Assembly (NCBI RefSeq): GCF_041227145.1
Contig: NZ_JBGFSP010000003.1
Coordinates: 1,054,001-1,118,000, forward strand
Direction: 5' to 3'
DNA from: Bacteroides sp. AN502(2024)
GTDB taxonomy: Bacteria > Bacteroidota > Bacteroidia > Bacteroidales > Bacteroidaceae
Length of the DNA: 64,000 bases
The notes beneath the pieces are model-generated. The model did no database searches. It was not told the origin of the DNA and saw nothing but the letters and a program-made list of their open reading frames with translations. This document shows positions 44,826-55,100 of this stretch, piece by piece. Each line of letters begins with the position of its first letter. The stretch's first letter is position 1. Both the position numbers and the translations under genes were made by a program.

Positions 44826-47150
44826 TCATGAACCAAACAGAAAGTCATCCGATTCAACCCAGTTTGCGGCTTCTTTCAAAACCTTCTGAATCTCTTCAAA
44901 TGTACAAAGAACTTCTCCACCCACTTCCTCAGAGAAAACTTGCCCACGCTGCATCTCCAGCCAGTTTAATAAAGACACAACCTTTGATGCACCAATCAGA
45001 GTAAAAAGCGGCAGTAATTTGTGAGCCATAGCAGTTATTCCATTCATATCTTTGTCTAACAATGCTTGCCGCATCTGCCCGACATTCTTACCTGTCTCTT
45101 CTATAAAAGTCTGAACAATGGAGCATGCCGCTTCCGCATCGTCATCAGAATAAGCAGTCAGTGCAGAGAAGTTGATTCCGACAGTTCCCATATCCTCTGC
45201 GGCATGCGCCTCATCTGCCGAAAGTTGCCCTTCATTAATCGTCACAAGCAATTCCTTTACTGTAAACGGTTTATGCAGACAACCGGCAAAGCCATGTTCA
45301 TGTAAAGCAGCTTTATCCATCTCACTGCGGGCGGTCACAGCAATGACAGGGATTGTTTTTGCTTGCGGTATATTAGAAGCCCGCAATAGCTTTACCAAAT
45401 CAAAGCCGTTAATGGCAGGCATTTGTATATCTGTCAACAATACATCGAAGACGGAGGTGCGAAGTTGTTCAATCAGTTGCTCCAACTGTTCGCAACATAC
45501 CGCATCCATACCATGTTGCTTTAACATAGCAGCGGTCAGATTCAGCTGAATCTGATCATCATCAATCAACAGAACACGGATTACTTTCATTGATGAAATC
45601 GCAGCCGGTTGCTCTGTCATATCCGTATTTTCATGTTCGTCAGGTTCACTCTCTGCAATAGATTCACCAACGGGATACAGAGGCAGAATGACCGTAAAAC
45701 AGCTCCCCTCACCCAATGTACTCTGTACGTCGATTGTTCCCTCAAGCAAGGCAACCAATTTCTTCACGATAGAGAGTCCGAGTCCGAATCCTTCTTCCCC
45801 CTGCGCACCGGAAAGACGTGTAAACTCTTGGAAGATCCGTTCACGATCTTCCGGCGCCATTCCTTTTCCGGTATCGGCTATGGCAATGGTTAACTTGGAA
45901 GAATCATAACCGGCCGTCAGACTAATTCCTCCCTGTTGAGTAAATTTCACGGCATTGGACAAAAGGTTATTCACTATTTGACGGAGTCGCAAAGGATCGC
46001 TGATATATCTTCCGTTCAGCTCCGGAGCGACATGACATTGCAAGACCAATCCTTTGGCGGCAGTCAAAGGTTCGAAACTTACATAAATTTCATCAAATAG
46101 CTGGGAGGGGTTAAAGGTGACCCGATTCACTTCCGCTTTATTGAGATCAAGCCGGTGGAAGTCGAGCAAGTCACTGACCAATTTCAATAGATGTTCCGAA
46201 GAGCTTTTCATATTGTCGAGATAGAAACGCTGCCGCTGATCTTCTGTCAGCCGGAACAGGAGTTCGGTATATCCCATAATTGAGCCCAACGGAGCTTTGA
46301 AATCATGGGTAATGGTAAGCATTAATTTCTCACGGGCGACAAGCAAATCCTCCGCCCGTTTATTTGCTACCTCCAATTGCTGGCGGTAACGATTGCTGCG
46401 GGAGATATCCCGCATAATCAATATCAGGAAAAAAGCCGATAACAGTACGGCACCCACTGCGATACCGCCGATGATACGCGCCGACCGCATCCTCACCTCC
46501 TGCTGAAGTTCGGCATCCTGACGGGCACGCAAGATCATTTCTTCCTCATATTGTTTAATCAGACTATCCATCCGTGCCGTCAGCTGCGTATTCATCCGCT
46601 GGTATTTGGTACTGGTACGCCGGATGGTCCTCCTTCGCTGCAATCGTTTTTCTTCGGTAGCCATGCGGATTTTCTGCTGGAGAGAGTCTTTAGAAGCTGC
46701 CGGTTGAAGAATGGTATCGGTGGCGACTTCCAACGATGTGTTAACTAATACGGCACTGTCTTGTTTGGAAGGGGCAAACACCTCGGCGAGTCGTTTAAAG
46801 AATCCCTTTTTCTTAGGCGCAGTGATTAAAGAGTCACGCTTGGTAATGACCCGATGTTGTACTCGCTGCCGGATAATAACAGAATCTTGTTCGGAAATGA
46901 TTTCTTCAATCTCCGAAGCAGAGAGGAGACTGTCGTTTGCTTCACTTAGCACCCGCAACATCTGAATCGTATTTTGATCTTTCTCATGGAGAAGGGTCAA
47001 CAGACTGTCTGTTCTTAAATTCTGTTGATTGTCAGCAGCCGACAATGCCTCCATCTCACGATGTACAAATACCAGCGAGAAAAGGAGAATCGCCAGTAAT
47101 AGAGTGTAACCGACGGTTATTTTCAACTTTGTAAAACGGAAGGAAGCCAT
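44826..47150 (-). CDS. Hybrid sensor histidine kinase with receiver and Hpt domains
   Basis: 774 residues. Membrane segments lie at about 13-30 and 226-246 and enclose a periplasmic, mostly coiled-coil region. HisKA has the phospho-acceptor His282 (MLTITHDFKAPLGSIMGY). HATPase_c shows N-box QIVNNLLSNAVKF, ADTGKGMAP and GEEGFGLGLS. A receiver domain (about 524-640) has Asp574 (LLTDIQMP). An Hpt domain (about 660-765) has His710 (ITAMAHKLLPLF). This is a His-Asp-His phosphorelay module; the final acceptor may be the NtrC-type regulator at 50716. It is the last gene of the leftward run from 50628. Confidence 0.94.
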   Translation of the reverse strand: MASFRFTKLKITVGYTLLLAILLFSLVFVHREMEALSAADNQQNLRTDSLLTLLHEKDQNTIQMLRVLSEANDSLLSASEIEEIISEQDSVIIRQRVQHRVITKRDSLITAPKKKGFFKRLAEVFAPSKQDSAVLVNTSLEVATDTILQPAASKDSLQQKIRMATEEKRLQRRRTIRRTSTKYQRMNTQLTARMDSLIKQYEEEMILRARQDAELQQEVRMRSARIIGGIAVGAVLLSAFFLILIMRDISRSNRYRQQLEVANKRAEDLLVAREKLMLTITHDFKAPLGSIMGYTELLFRLTEDQRQRFYLDNMKSSSEHLLKLVSDLLDFHRLDLNKAEVNRVTFNPSQLFDEIYVSFEPLTAAKGLVLQCHVAPELNGRYISDPLRLRQIVNNLLSNAVKFTQQGGISLTAGYDSSKLTIAIADTGKGMAPEDRERIFQEFTRLSGAQGEEGFGLGLSIVKKLVALLEGTIDVQSTLGEGSCFTVILPLYPVGESIAESEPDEHENTDMTEQPAAISSMKVIRVLLIDDDQIQLNLTAAMLKQHGMDAVCCEQLEQLIEQLRTSVFDVLLTDIQMPAINGFDLVKLLRASNIPQAKTIPVIAVTARSEMDKAALHEHGFAGCLHKPFTVKELLVTINEGQLSADEAHAAEDMGTVGINFSALTAYSDDDAEAACSIVQTFIEETGKNVGQMRQALLDKDMNGITAMAHKLLPLFTLIGASKVVSLLNWLEMQRGQVFSEEVGGEVLCTFEEIQKVLKEAANWVESDDFLFGS

Positions 47151-47162
47151 TGGGAGTAGGTG

Positions 47163-48554
47163 TTAAGTGGCAAGAGGAGGCTCGGGGAGTCTCGTCATGT
47201 AATGAAAACGCCACCAAAGCATCAGTCCCGCACTTGTCAGTCCAAAAGGGAACGCCATCCAGACTCCTACGATCCCCCATTCCATCACAAATCCACAGAA
47301 ATAACCTACGGGAAGTGAAATAATGAAATAAGCGATAAAAGCAATGAACATCACCAGCTTTACATCCGAAGTTCCACGCAAAGCGTTGGCGAAAGTAATC
47401 TGCAACCCGTCACCAAACTGATAGAGAAAGAAAGGAAAGAGTAGAGATGTCACCATAGTAGCAACCTCCTGACTATCGGTAAACCAGCTTCCCAAGTAAT
47501 CACGGCAAAGGAAGACGATCAAAGAAAGTACAACACCCAATATCATCATCAAATGAAAACCGGCATAAGCGGAACGGCGTACGTTGACGATGTCGTTCTG
47601 CCCCTTGAAATTGCTGACACGGACTGCTACGGCAGCCCCCATACCGAAATACATCATGAATGTAAACTGCGAAATAGCCAACATGACTTGATGAGAAGCC
47701 AAAGCAATAGTACCCAGCCACCCAATCATTATCGCACTCAAACTAAAAGAGGCTGTCTCCATCCCCATCTGGAAAGCAACCGGCCATCCGAGCTTATTCA
47801 AACGGCTAAATATGTTCCGGGACCATCCCAAACGGAAGAATCCGATCTTATAGCGGATAAAGCGCGGACTATGCATAAAGATGGCAATAAATATAATCAC
47901 CATCACGATGCGCGAGAACAGGGTGCTGATACCTGCTCCCAACAAACCTAATTCGGGCAATCCAAGTTTTCCATAAATCAGGATATAGTTTCCTATGATA
48001 TTCAGGACGTTACCACCCAGCATTATCCACATCGCAGTTTTTGTATCTGTGATTCCGTCGGTAAACTGTTTGAATCCATTGAAAAGCATGACAAACAGCA
48101 ATGAGGCAAGTAGAACAAGGTAATAAGGTTTAATCAGGGGAATCAGTTCTTCCGGTTGGCCGAGATGCTCTATGTTCAGGTAAAAAACAGTCATACATAC
48201 AGTCAGCAGCAAAGCAACCATCAGATTTGCCAGCAAACTGTTGCGCAACGCCTGGCCGGCAGGAGCATACTGACGGGTTCCATACAGACCGCCCACAATG
48301 GGAGTCAATCCATACGAAAACCCCGTACTGAAAATAATGACCAGATTGAACACATTGTTTACGAAAGAAGCGGCTCCCAGTTCAACCGTACTATGATGTC
48401 CAATCATCAACGTATCTGCAAATCCGAGTATGATCACCCCTATTTGCCCGATTACAATAGGTAATCCAAGATAAATCAGTGCTTTGTAATGATCCTTGTA
48501 TTTATCAAATCGTCTCTTCATCATCGTAATCCGTGCTCCATTTGAAATCCTCAT
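47163..48554 (-). CDS. MATE-family multidrug/cation exporter
   Basis: 463 residues with about twelve membrane segments. The MatE pattern is visible in two halves: YLGLPIVIGQIGVIILGFAD, and LNKLGWPVAFQMGMETASFS in the second. MATE proteins export organic cations with Na+ or H+. The ATG at 48554 overlaps the upstream stop by 4 bp (ATGA), which favours coupling. The ATGs at 48524 and 48521 (MMKRRFDKYKDH) are alternatives with a more usual N-terminus. Confidence 0.93.
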   Translation of the reverse strand: MRISNGARITMMKRRFDKYKDHYKALIYLGLPIVIGQIGVIILGFADTLMIGHHSTVELGAASFVNNVFNLVIIFSTGFSYGLTPIVGGLYGTRQYAPAGQALRNSLLANLMVALLLTVCMTVFYLNIEHLGQPEELIPLIKPYYLVLLASLLFVMLFNGFKQFTDGITDTKTAMWIMLGGNVLNIIGNYILIYGKLGLPELGLLGAGISTLFSRIVMVIIFIAIFMHSPRFIRYKIGFFRLGWSRNIFSRLNKLGWPVAFQMGMETASFSLSAIMIGWLGTIALASHQVMLAISQFTFMMYFGMGAAVAVRVSNFKGQNDIVNVRRSAYAGFHLMMILGVVLSLIVFLCRDYLGSWFTDSQEVATMVTSLLFPFFLYQFGDGLQITFANALRGTSDVKLVMFIAFIAYFIISLPVGYFCGFVMEWGIVGVWMAFPFGLTSAGLMLWWRFHYMTRLPEPPLAT

Positions 48555-49783
48555 TTACTTTTATAGTAAAGTATAACTCCATTCTCCTTCCGGAAAGCAG
48601 ATTGCGCCACCCTTTGCAATTGCTCCGCTGTGACAGAGCGATAACAATCCACCTCTTTTTCCATGTCTTCCGCCCGTCCGAGCAGTTCGTGCCAGGCCAG
48701 GTTGGTTGCTACATTCAAATAATTAATGTTGCCGAATATCTGGGTAGACTCAAATTTATTCTTCACTTTCTCCAATTCCTGTCCGTCAACCGGTTCTTGT
48801 TGCAGCCGATCCAGTTCTTCCCTCACCGCTGCCTCAGCCTGCTCAAGGGTAACACCCGCCGAAGGCTTTCCGCAAATATGGAACAATCCCGCATCTACAC
48901 TGCCGGAAATATAAGCGTCTATGCTAGAGAACAACTGCTTCTGTTGCACCAAACGCTGATTCAAACGGCTGGAACGGCCGTTACTCAATATATCCGACAG
49001 GATATCGAATGCATAATAGTCCGGATGGTGATGACCGGGCATATGATAAGCCATAAACAGGGAGTCGAGAGGAACATTTCTCTCCACTGTCAGCCGGCGT
49101 TCTTCCGTCTGCTCCGGTTCTTGAAGGAGATTCCGCAAAGGAACTTCCCGCCGAGGAATAGAAGCGAACCATTTCTCCGTCAAAGCGACTGTTTCCTCAA
49201 AAGAGATATTACCGGTCACAGCCAATATAGCATTATTGGGAGCATAAAAACGGAAAAAGAATCTCTTCACTTCATCCAATGTAGCATTGGCAATATGCGA
49301 CAATTTTTTCCCGATAGTAGGCCACTGATAAGGATGCACCCGATAAGCCAAAGGACGTAAAAGATGCCCTACATCTCCATAAGGCTGGTTCAGACAACGT
49401 TGCTTGAATTCTTCCATTACCACCCCCCGCTGCACTTCCAGACTCCGGTCACTGAAATCAAGGCTCAACATCCGGTCGGACTCCAACCAAAAGCCGGTTT
49501 CTACATTCTGACGAGGTACAGTGAGGTAGTAATTGGTTATATCATTGTTCGTCCAGGCATTATTTTCTCCACCCGCCAATTGAAGCGGTATATCATAATC
49601 GGGAATATTCACCGACCCTCCGAACATCAGGTGTTCGAACAGATGGGCAAAACCGGTATGCTCGGGATCTTCGTCGCGAGCTCCTACATTATATAATATA
49701 TTAAGGGCAACCATCTGCGTACTTTCGTCCTGCGAATGTACCAGACGTAACCCATTATCAAGAATATGCCTGTTTATTTTCAT
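48551..49783 (-). CDS. M16-family zinc peptidase (processing-peptidase-like)
   Basis: 410 residues, one M16 unit. The inverted zinc motif HxxEH is at residues 47-51 (GFAHLFEHLMFGGS), and the downstream ligand Glu lies in SLEVQRGVVMEEFKQR. The C-terminal inactive half-domain (TVERNVPLDSLFMAYHMPGH) completes the clamshell. There is no signal peptide, so it is probably cytoplasmic. It starts 5 bp after the PPIase stop, within the leftward run. Confidence 0.93.
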   Translation of the reverse strand: MKINRHILDNGLRLVHSQDESTQMVALNILYNVGARDEDPEHTGFAHLFEHLMFGGSVNIPDYDIPLQLAGGENNAWTNNDITNYYLTVPRQNVETGFWLESDRMLSLDFSDRSLEVQRGVVMEEFKQRCLNQPYGDVGHLLRPLAYRVHPYQWPTIGKKLSHIANATLDEVKRFFFRFYAPNNAILAVTGNISFEETVALTEKWFASIPRREVPLRNLLQEPEQTEERRLTVERNVPLDSLFMAYHMPGHHHPDYYAFDILSDILSNGRSSRLNQRLVQQKQLFSSIDAYISGSVDAGLFHICGKPSAGVTLEQAEAAVREELDRLQQEPVDGQELEKVKNKFESTQIFGNINYLNVATNLAWHELLGRAEDMEKEVDCYRSVTAEQLQRVAQSAFRKENGVILYYKSK

Positions 49784-49788
49784 CTGAT

Positions 49789-50628
49789 TCAGTCAAGTAT
49801 GGTCACCTTGGTAATTTTTACATCCTCTTCGGGACGATCGCTACGGTCTGTCTTCACCCGTTGGATTTTGTCTACAACATCCATACCTTCCACCACTTCG
49901 CCGAATACGGTATATTCACCGTCCAAATGCGGAGTGCCTCCTACTGTTGTATAGGCTTCAATCTGTTCCGGAGTGAAATGGAATTCCGGTTGTTTGGCAG
50001 CCATCTCCTGTGCCTGTGCAAACAGTTTTTCCTGCAAATCATAAAGACCGTTTTCGTCATTTTCTTTCCGCATCTTATAGATTTCTTTCATGTGTTTCTG
50101 CGCCAGCGTGTTGAAAATAACATTCACCTTATTTTCATTCATCTGGTTTTCCATCCCCAGCAAGGTAGAATCATTGAACACCTTACCCGTTACGATATAA
50201 AACTGGCAACCGGAAGATTCTTTCTTCGGATTCACACTGTCTCCCTGACGGGCAGCCGACAAGGCGCCTTTTTTATGGAAATATGTAGGATATACAAATT
50301 CTGCGGGAATAGTATAACCCACATCTCCGGTACCCAACATTTTTCCTTTCGGCGCATTCTTTGAGTCCGGGTCACCCGCCTGAATCATAAAATCTTTGAT
50401 AACACGATGAAACAACGTACCTTCATAAACCCCGTCTTTCACCAGTTTAATGAAATTATCGCGATGCTTCGATGTCTCATTATAGAGCTTTACCTTGATT
50501 TCTCCTAAAGTGGTTTCAATCTTTACCAATGTTTCTTTATCCATGTCTCCTCCTTTTTTTGTTCCGGTTTTGCAGGCGGTTAGTCCGCAAAACGATATGA
50601 TTAATATGATCAATAAAATCTTTTTCAT
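49789..50628 (-). CDS. Cyclophilin-type peptidyl-prolyl isomerase, lipoprotein
   Basis: 279 residues. The lipoprotein signal ends at Cys19 (ISFCGLTACKTG). Cyclophilin motifs are GVYEGTLFHRVIKDFMIQAG (catalytic Arg in FHRV), KGALSAARQGDS and SSGCQFYIVTGK, and later GGTPHLDGEYTVFGEVVEGM. A helical insertion of roughly 70 residues (about 160-230, HMKEIYKMRKENDENGLYDL) separates the core motifs, as in other Bacteroides copies. It assists folding in the periplasm or at the outer membrane. It is the first gene of the run. Confidence 0.94.
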   Translation of the reverse strand: MKKILLIILIISFCGLTACKTGTKKGGDMDKETLVKIETTLGEIKVKLYNETSKHRDNFIKLVKDGVYEGTLFHRVIKDFMIQAGDPDSKNAPKGKMLGTGDVGYTIPAEFVYPTYFHKKGALSAARQGDSVNPKKESSGCQFYIVTGKVFNDSTLLGMENQMNENKVNVIFNTLAQKHMKEIYKMRKENDENGLYDLQEKLFAQAQEMAAKQPEFHFTPEQIEAYTTVGGTPHLDGEYTVFGEVVEGMDVVDKIQRVKTDRSDRPEEDVKITKVTILD

Positions 50629-50653
50629 AACGCTTTTATTTAAATTAAGTCTG

Positions 50654-50661
50654 CAAATATA
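50654..50661 (-). promoter_or_regulatory. -7 promoter element of the PPIase-led operon
   Basis: TATATTTG on the minus strand (complement of 50654-50661), 26 bp before the PPIase start. It is back to back with the promoter of the response regulator. Confidence 0.6.
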
Positions 50662-50682
50662 CCATTTTCACCTAAATCCTCT

Positions 50683-50690
50683 TACCTTTG
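50683..50690 (+). promoter_or_regulatory. -7 promoter element of the NtrC-type regulator gene
   Basis: TACCTTTG fits TAnnTTTG, 26 bp before the ATG at 50716. Only 21 bp separate it from the opposing -7 element, so the two promoters overlap and may compete. Confidence 0.6.
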
Positions 50691-50715
50691 TAGCTTAAAA
50701 GAATCAAAACCTGAC

Positions 50716-52089
50716 ATGATGAGCTCTATATTGATCGTTGAAGATGATATCACTTTTGGAATGATGCTAAAAACCTGGCTAGGCAAAAAAGGCTTTGAAG
50801 TATCATCAGTGAGTAATATTGCCCGTGCCCGGAAACATATCGAAAGCCAAAGCGTCGACCTTATTTTATCAGACTTGAGACTCCCCGACCACGAGGGCAT
50901 CGATCTACTGAAATGGATGAACGAACAAAACATTGATATTCCTTTAATTATCATGACCGGTTATGCAGATATACAATCGGCTGTGCAAGCTATGAAACTG
51001 GGAGCACGTGATTATATCGCCAAACCTGTGAATCCGGAAGAATTGCTGAAAAAAATTGCAGAATCCTTACAGACCGGAAAGGTTTCGGTGACTCATAATA
51101 CCACCCGATCTTCCTCTAAAAGAAGCACTTCCGTTTCATCTAAAGATTCAACAGAAAATCATCATACCTATCTGGAAGGTGAAAGTGATGCAGCCAGACA
51201 ACTTTACAACTATGTAGCTCTGGTAGCTCCTACCAACATGTCCGTACTTATCAACGGTTCCAGCGGAACAGGAAAAGAATATGTGGCACACCGCATCCAC
51301 CAACTCAGTAAACGAAATGACAAGCCGTTTATTGCCGTAGATTGTGGCTCTATCCCCAAAGAACTGGCGGCTTCCGAGTTTTTCGGTCATATAAAAGGTT
51401 CGTTCACAGGAGCCTTGACAGATAAGACGGGAGCTTTCATTGCTGCCAACGGCGGTACTATTTTTTTGGATGAAATCGGGAATCTCAGTTACGAGGTACA
51501 GATACAACTGCTCCGTGCCTTGCAAGAGAGAAAGATACGTCCGGTGGGCTCCATGCAGGAAATATCAGTAGACATCCGTCTGATATCCGCTACCAATGAA
51601 AATCTGGAACAAGCCATCGAAAAAGGAACTTTCCGTGAGGATCTTTATCACCGTATCAATGAATTTACGTTAAAGATGCCTGACCTGAAAGAGAGAGAAG
51701 AGGACATTCTGCTCTTTGCAAATTTCTTCCTTGATCAGGCAAACAAGGAACTGGACAAGCATCTGATAGGCTTTGATGCAAAAGCATCACAGGCTTTACT
51801 GAACTATCATTGGCCGGGTAACTTACGTCAAATGAAAAATATCGTGAAAAGGGCGACCTTACTGGCACAAGGAAGCTTCATCACTCTTCTTGAACTTGGG
51901 AGCGAACTTCTGGAGACTCCGGTATCCGGTAGCACAAGCATGGCATTACGCAATGAAGATACCGAAAAGGAACATATTCTGAAAGCATTGCGCCAAACCG
52001 GAAATAATAAGAGCAAAGCTGCACAGTTACTGAATATTGACCGGAAGACATTATATAATAAACTGAAATTATATAATATCGATTTGTAG
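50716..52089 (+). CDS. NtrC-family sigma-54-dependent response regulator
   Basis: 457 residues. The receiver domain (1-120) has acidic residues at about 10-11 and phospho-Asp53 (LILSDLRLPD). The AAA+ domain (about 155-385) has Walker A GSSGTGKE (181-188), the sigma-54 contact loop GSFTGA (228-233; Ser replaces the usual Ala) and Walker B GGTIFLDEIG (246-255). The C-terminal Fis-type HTH (about 415-457) reads NNKSKAAQLLNIDRKTLYNK. It activates sigma-54 promoters once phosphorylated. No kinase gene lies in the same direction; the hybrid kinase ending the divergent run is a candidate partner. Confidence 0.95.
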   Translation: MMSSILIVEDDITFGMMLKTWLGKKGFEVSSVSNIARARKHIESQSVDLILSDLRLPDHEGIDLLKWMNEQNIDIPLIIMTGYADIQSAVQAMKLGARDYIAKPVNPEELLKKIAESLQTGKVSVTHNTTRSSSKRSTSVSSKDSTENHHTYLEGESDAARQLYNYVALVAPTNMSVLINGSSGTGKEYVAHRIHQLSKRNDKPFIAVDCGSIPKELAASEFFGHIKGSFTGALTDKTGAFIAANGGTIFLDEIGNLSYEVQIQLLRALQERKIRPVGSMQEISVDIRLISATNENLEQAIEKGTFREDLYHRINEFTLKMPDLKEREEDILLFANFFLDQANKELDKHLIGFDAKASQALLNYHWPGNLRQMKNIVKRATLLAQGSFITLLELGSELLETPVSGSTSMALRNEDTEKEHILKALRQTGNNKSKAAQLLNIDRKTLYNKLKLYNIDL

Positions 52090-52130
52090 CAAGTTATTTC
52101 TTGTATTTTCTCAAGTAGTTTATAAAAGAT

Positions 52131-55100
52131 CTATATTTCTCCCATATATTTAGAAGGAGATACCCCAAAATGTTCCGTAAAATGTTTGCGGAGAGTGCGG
52201 GTATCCGAATAGCCGACCATTTCCGTTATCTCCTGAATCGAGTACCGGTTTTCCAGAATCAACGAAGCGGCCTTACTGATGCGAATACTCCGAATCATGT
52301 CTATCACAGACAAGTCACTACGCTGTTTTACTTTACGGTATAGTGTAGGCTGGCTCATATTCAGTTGTTCAGCCAACATCTTGACATTGAAATTCTCATT
52401 AGGAATATTCGCTTCTATAACATGGACTAATTGTAACAGAAAGGCGTCTTCCGGTTCCCTTTCTTCCGATTTCTGTTTCAGCATCAAAGCTTTGGTATAA
52501 ATCCTCTTCAACTGTTCACGCTGCAAAATCAGGTTATCGACCTTCGCTTTCAGGACTTCAGGGTTGAAAGGCTTCATCATATAATCATCTGCCCCGCTAC
52601 GCGAACCTTGCAGGATGTCCGCATCTTCTGCTTTAGCCGTCAGCATCAAAATAGGAATGTGTGCTGTCTCTTGTTGTGAACGAATTTCCTCACAACAAGT
52701 AAAACCGTCTTTTACGGGCATCATCACATCGGAAATAATTAAATCAGGAAGCTTTTCTTTCGCCATGCGCACACCTTCTTCACCATTGCCGGCTTCATAT
52801 ACCATATACTTGGAAACAAACAAACTCCGAATATATTCGCGGACATCTTCATTATCTTCAATGATTAATAGGCCTTTTGGGGCAACCGTCTCTTGCATGC
52901 CAATTCCCGGTTTCAAAGAAGAGGATTCCTGCTCATTGTTTTGCGTCGTATGCTCCTGTTGGCAATCAACTATTTCATAAGCATCTTTTGCAAAATGTTC
53001 TTTCCCGTCAGGAATGTATAAGACGAATGTACTTCCTTCACCCGGCATACTCTCTAATGTCACCAAACCATGATGCAAGTCAATGGTATTCTTCACAATA
53101 TGCAACCCGACCCCTATCTTTGTCGACATCTCCGGCACATTTTCTCCTGTAATGAACGATTCGAAAACATGTTTCTGTAAATCCACCGGAATCCCTGTCC
53201 CCGTATCAGAAACAACTATCTGGCAATAGCCCTGTCCATCTTTCAACATACGGGAAACAGAAAGCGAGACACTGCCTCCCGAAGAAGTGTACTTAAAAGC
53301 ATTCGAAAGAAGATTCTGTATCGCCGAAGCTATTTTAGGCCTATCTATCCAATACATGAGTTTTCTTTCAGGCAAATTAACTTCAAAACGCAGGCCTCTG
53401 ATTTCTGCCATTTGCCGGAAGGGTTCCGACACGCTCTTTATCACTTGCACCAAATCACTCTCTGATAATTGGAGTTTTACCATCCCTGCCTCTATTTTCT
53501 GCACATACAGCAAATGATCTACCAAAGTATGTAACGAAGTGGCATTCTCGTACATGATCTGCAACTTCTTATAGAAAGGCTCCAACACAGTACCTTGTTT
53601 TATCAATTCCTGCAATGGAGCAAGGATCAAAGTTAACGGAGTACGCAGTTCATGGGCAACTCCCGTAAAAAAGTTCTCACGTTCCAGACGTATCTGGTGT
53701 TCTTTCTCACGTTCCATCCTGACGGTCAGTAATTCATGCTTCATCTGCATTTCATGTTCCAGACGCTTTTGACGCATTTTTATCAACCGTATGCAATACA
53801 TTATTCCAACCGACACCAGCAAGAATATGAAAATACGAAAAATTAAAGTGTTGCTCCAATGAGGAAGAATGACTATTTTCAAAGAAGTCACAGGACCGGC
53901 CTGTCCGTCCGGATAAATACTCCTTACTTCAAAGACATAATCTCCGGCTGCCAAATTGGTATATACAGCCTTTTCTCCATCATCAGATATTAACCAACTC
54001 TCCTGATAAGGTAAAAGCCGATAGTTATATTTCTGCTGTTCGTTTGAATAAGACAAATTATTAAATATTAAAGCAATGTCCCGATTAGCATGATTCAATA
54101 TCACCTGTTCTGTATAAGAAATCATCTTGTCAAGCACAATCTGATTGTTTATCTCTTTTCCTATTTCAACGGAGCGATTATCAACTTCCAAACCTGTTAT
54201 CAAAACCCGCTCATTATTCGGCCAAGCATCTATTTCATCCGGCTCAAAATAAGTCAGGCTTTGGTTATTGCCGAAAAACAAAGTACCACAACTGAACAGT
54301 GCAGAACGATTACTCCCTGCTATATAATAGTTGTAAAAAAGATGTTGATGGCGGCTATAACGTGATATTCCCGAATTACTACCCAACCAGATATGCCCCT
54401 TAGCATCTTCCACGACACATCCGATAAAGTTACTACACAATCCGTCGGCAGTTGTATAAAACTCACTGATTGCATCTTGAGAAGGTGAAAGAATGGCAAA
54501 ACCATCAGTATAGCCAACATATAAGTTCCCATCTGAAGACGCCAATAATGAACGTACCGAATGATAATCAAGCTTAAGACTTTGCTCATAGCCTTTACGG
54601 GCTGCCATATTACCGGAAGCTGATTCTACAACCCTGCATACTCCCTGTTCACTTGTCCCCAGCCACATTGTTCCATCTTCCGTTTGGGCAAGAGCACGCA
54701 CCCAGATAGTCCCTTTTTCATTCAACCAACGATCTACCGGCAATTTCACACAAATCCCTGTCTGCTGTTCATATAAAAGGAGTCCGTGCTCCGTACCTAT
54801 CCAAAGCCTTCCTTTCTGATCCATATACAAAGCCCATACGGGAGACTTGTTGACAGTCCCGTCTATCACCAAAGACCGGTTTATAAACTTGCCGAGTCTG
54901 GTATTATAAACAGTCAGCATACCATTCTTATTTCCAAACCAAAGGTTTCCAACGGAATCTTTCAACGCACATAATATGGTTTCTTCGGAGTTCTCCTTTT
55001 TAACATCCACTGCTGAAAAACGAAGCTTTCCATTTTGAATATACGGCGTATCACTCCGCATTATCCCTTTATGAAAGGTGGCCAACCATATATGCCGCTC

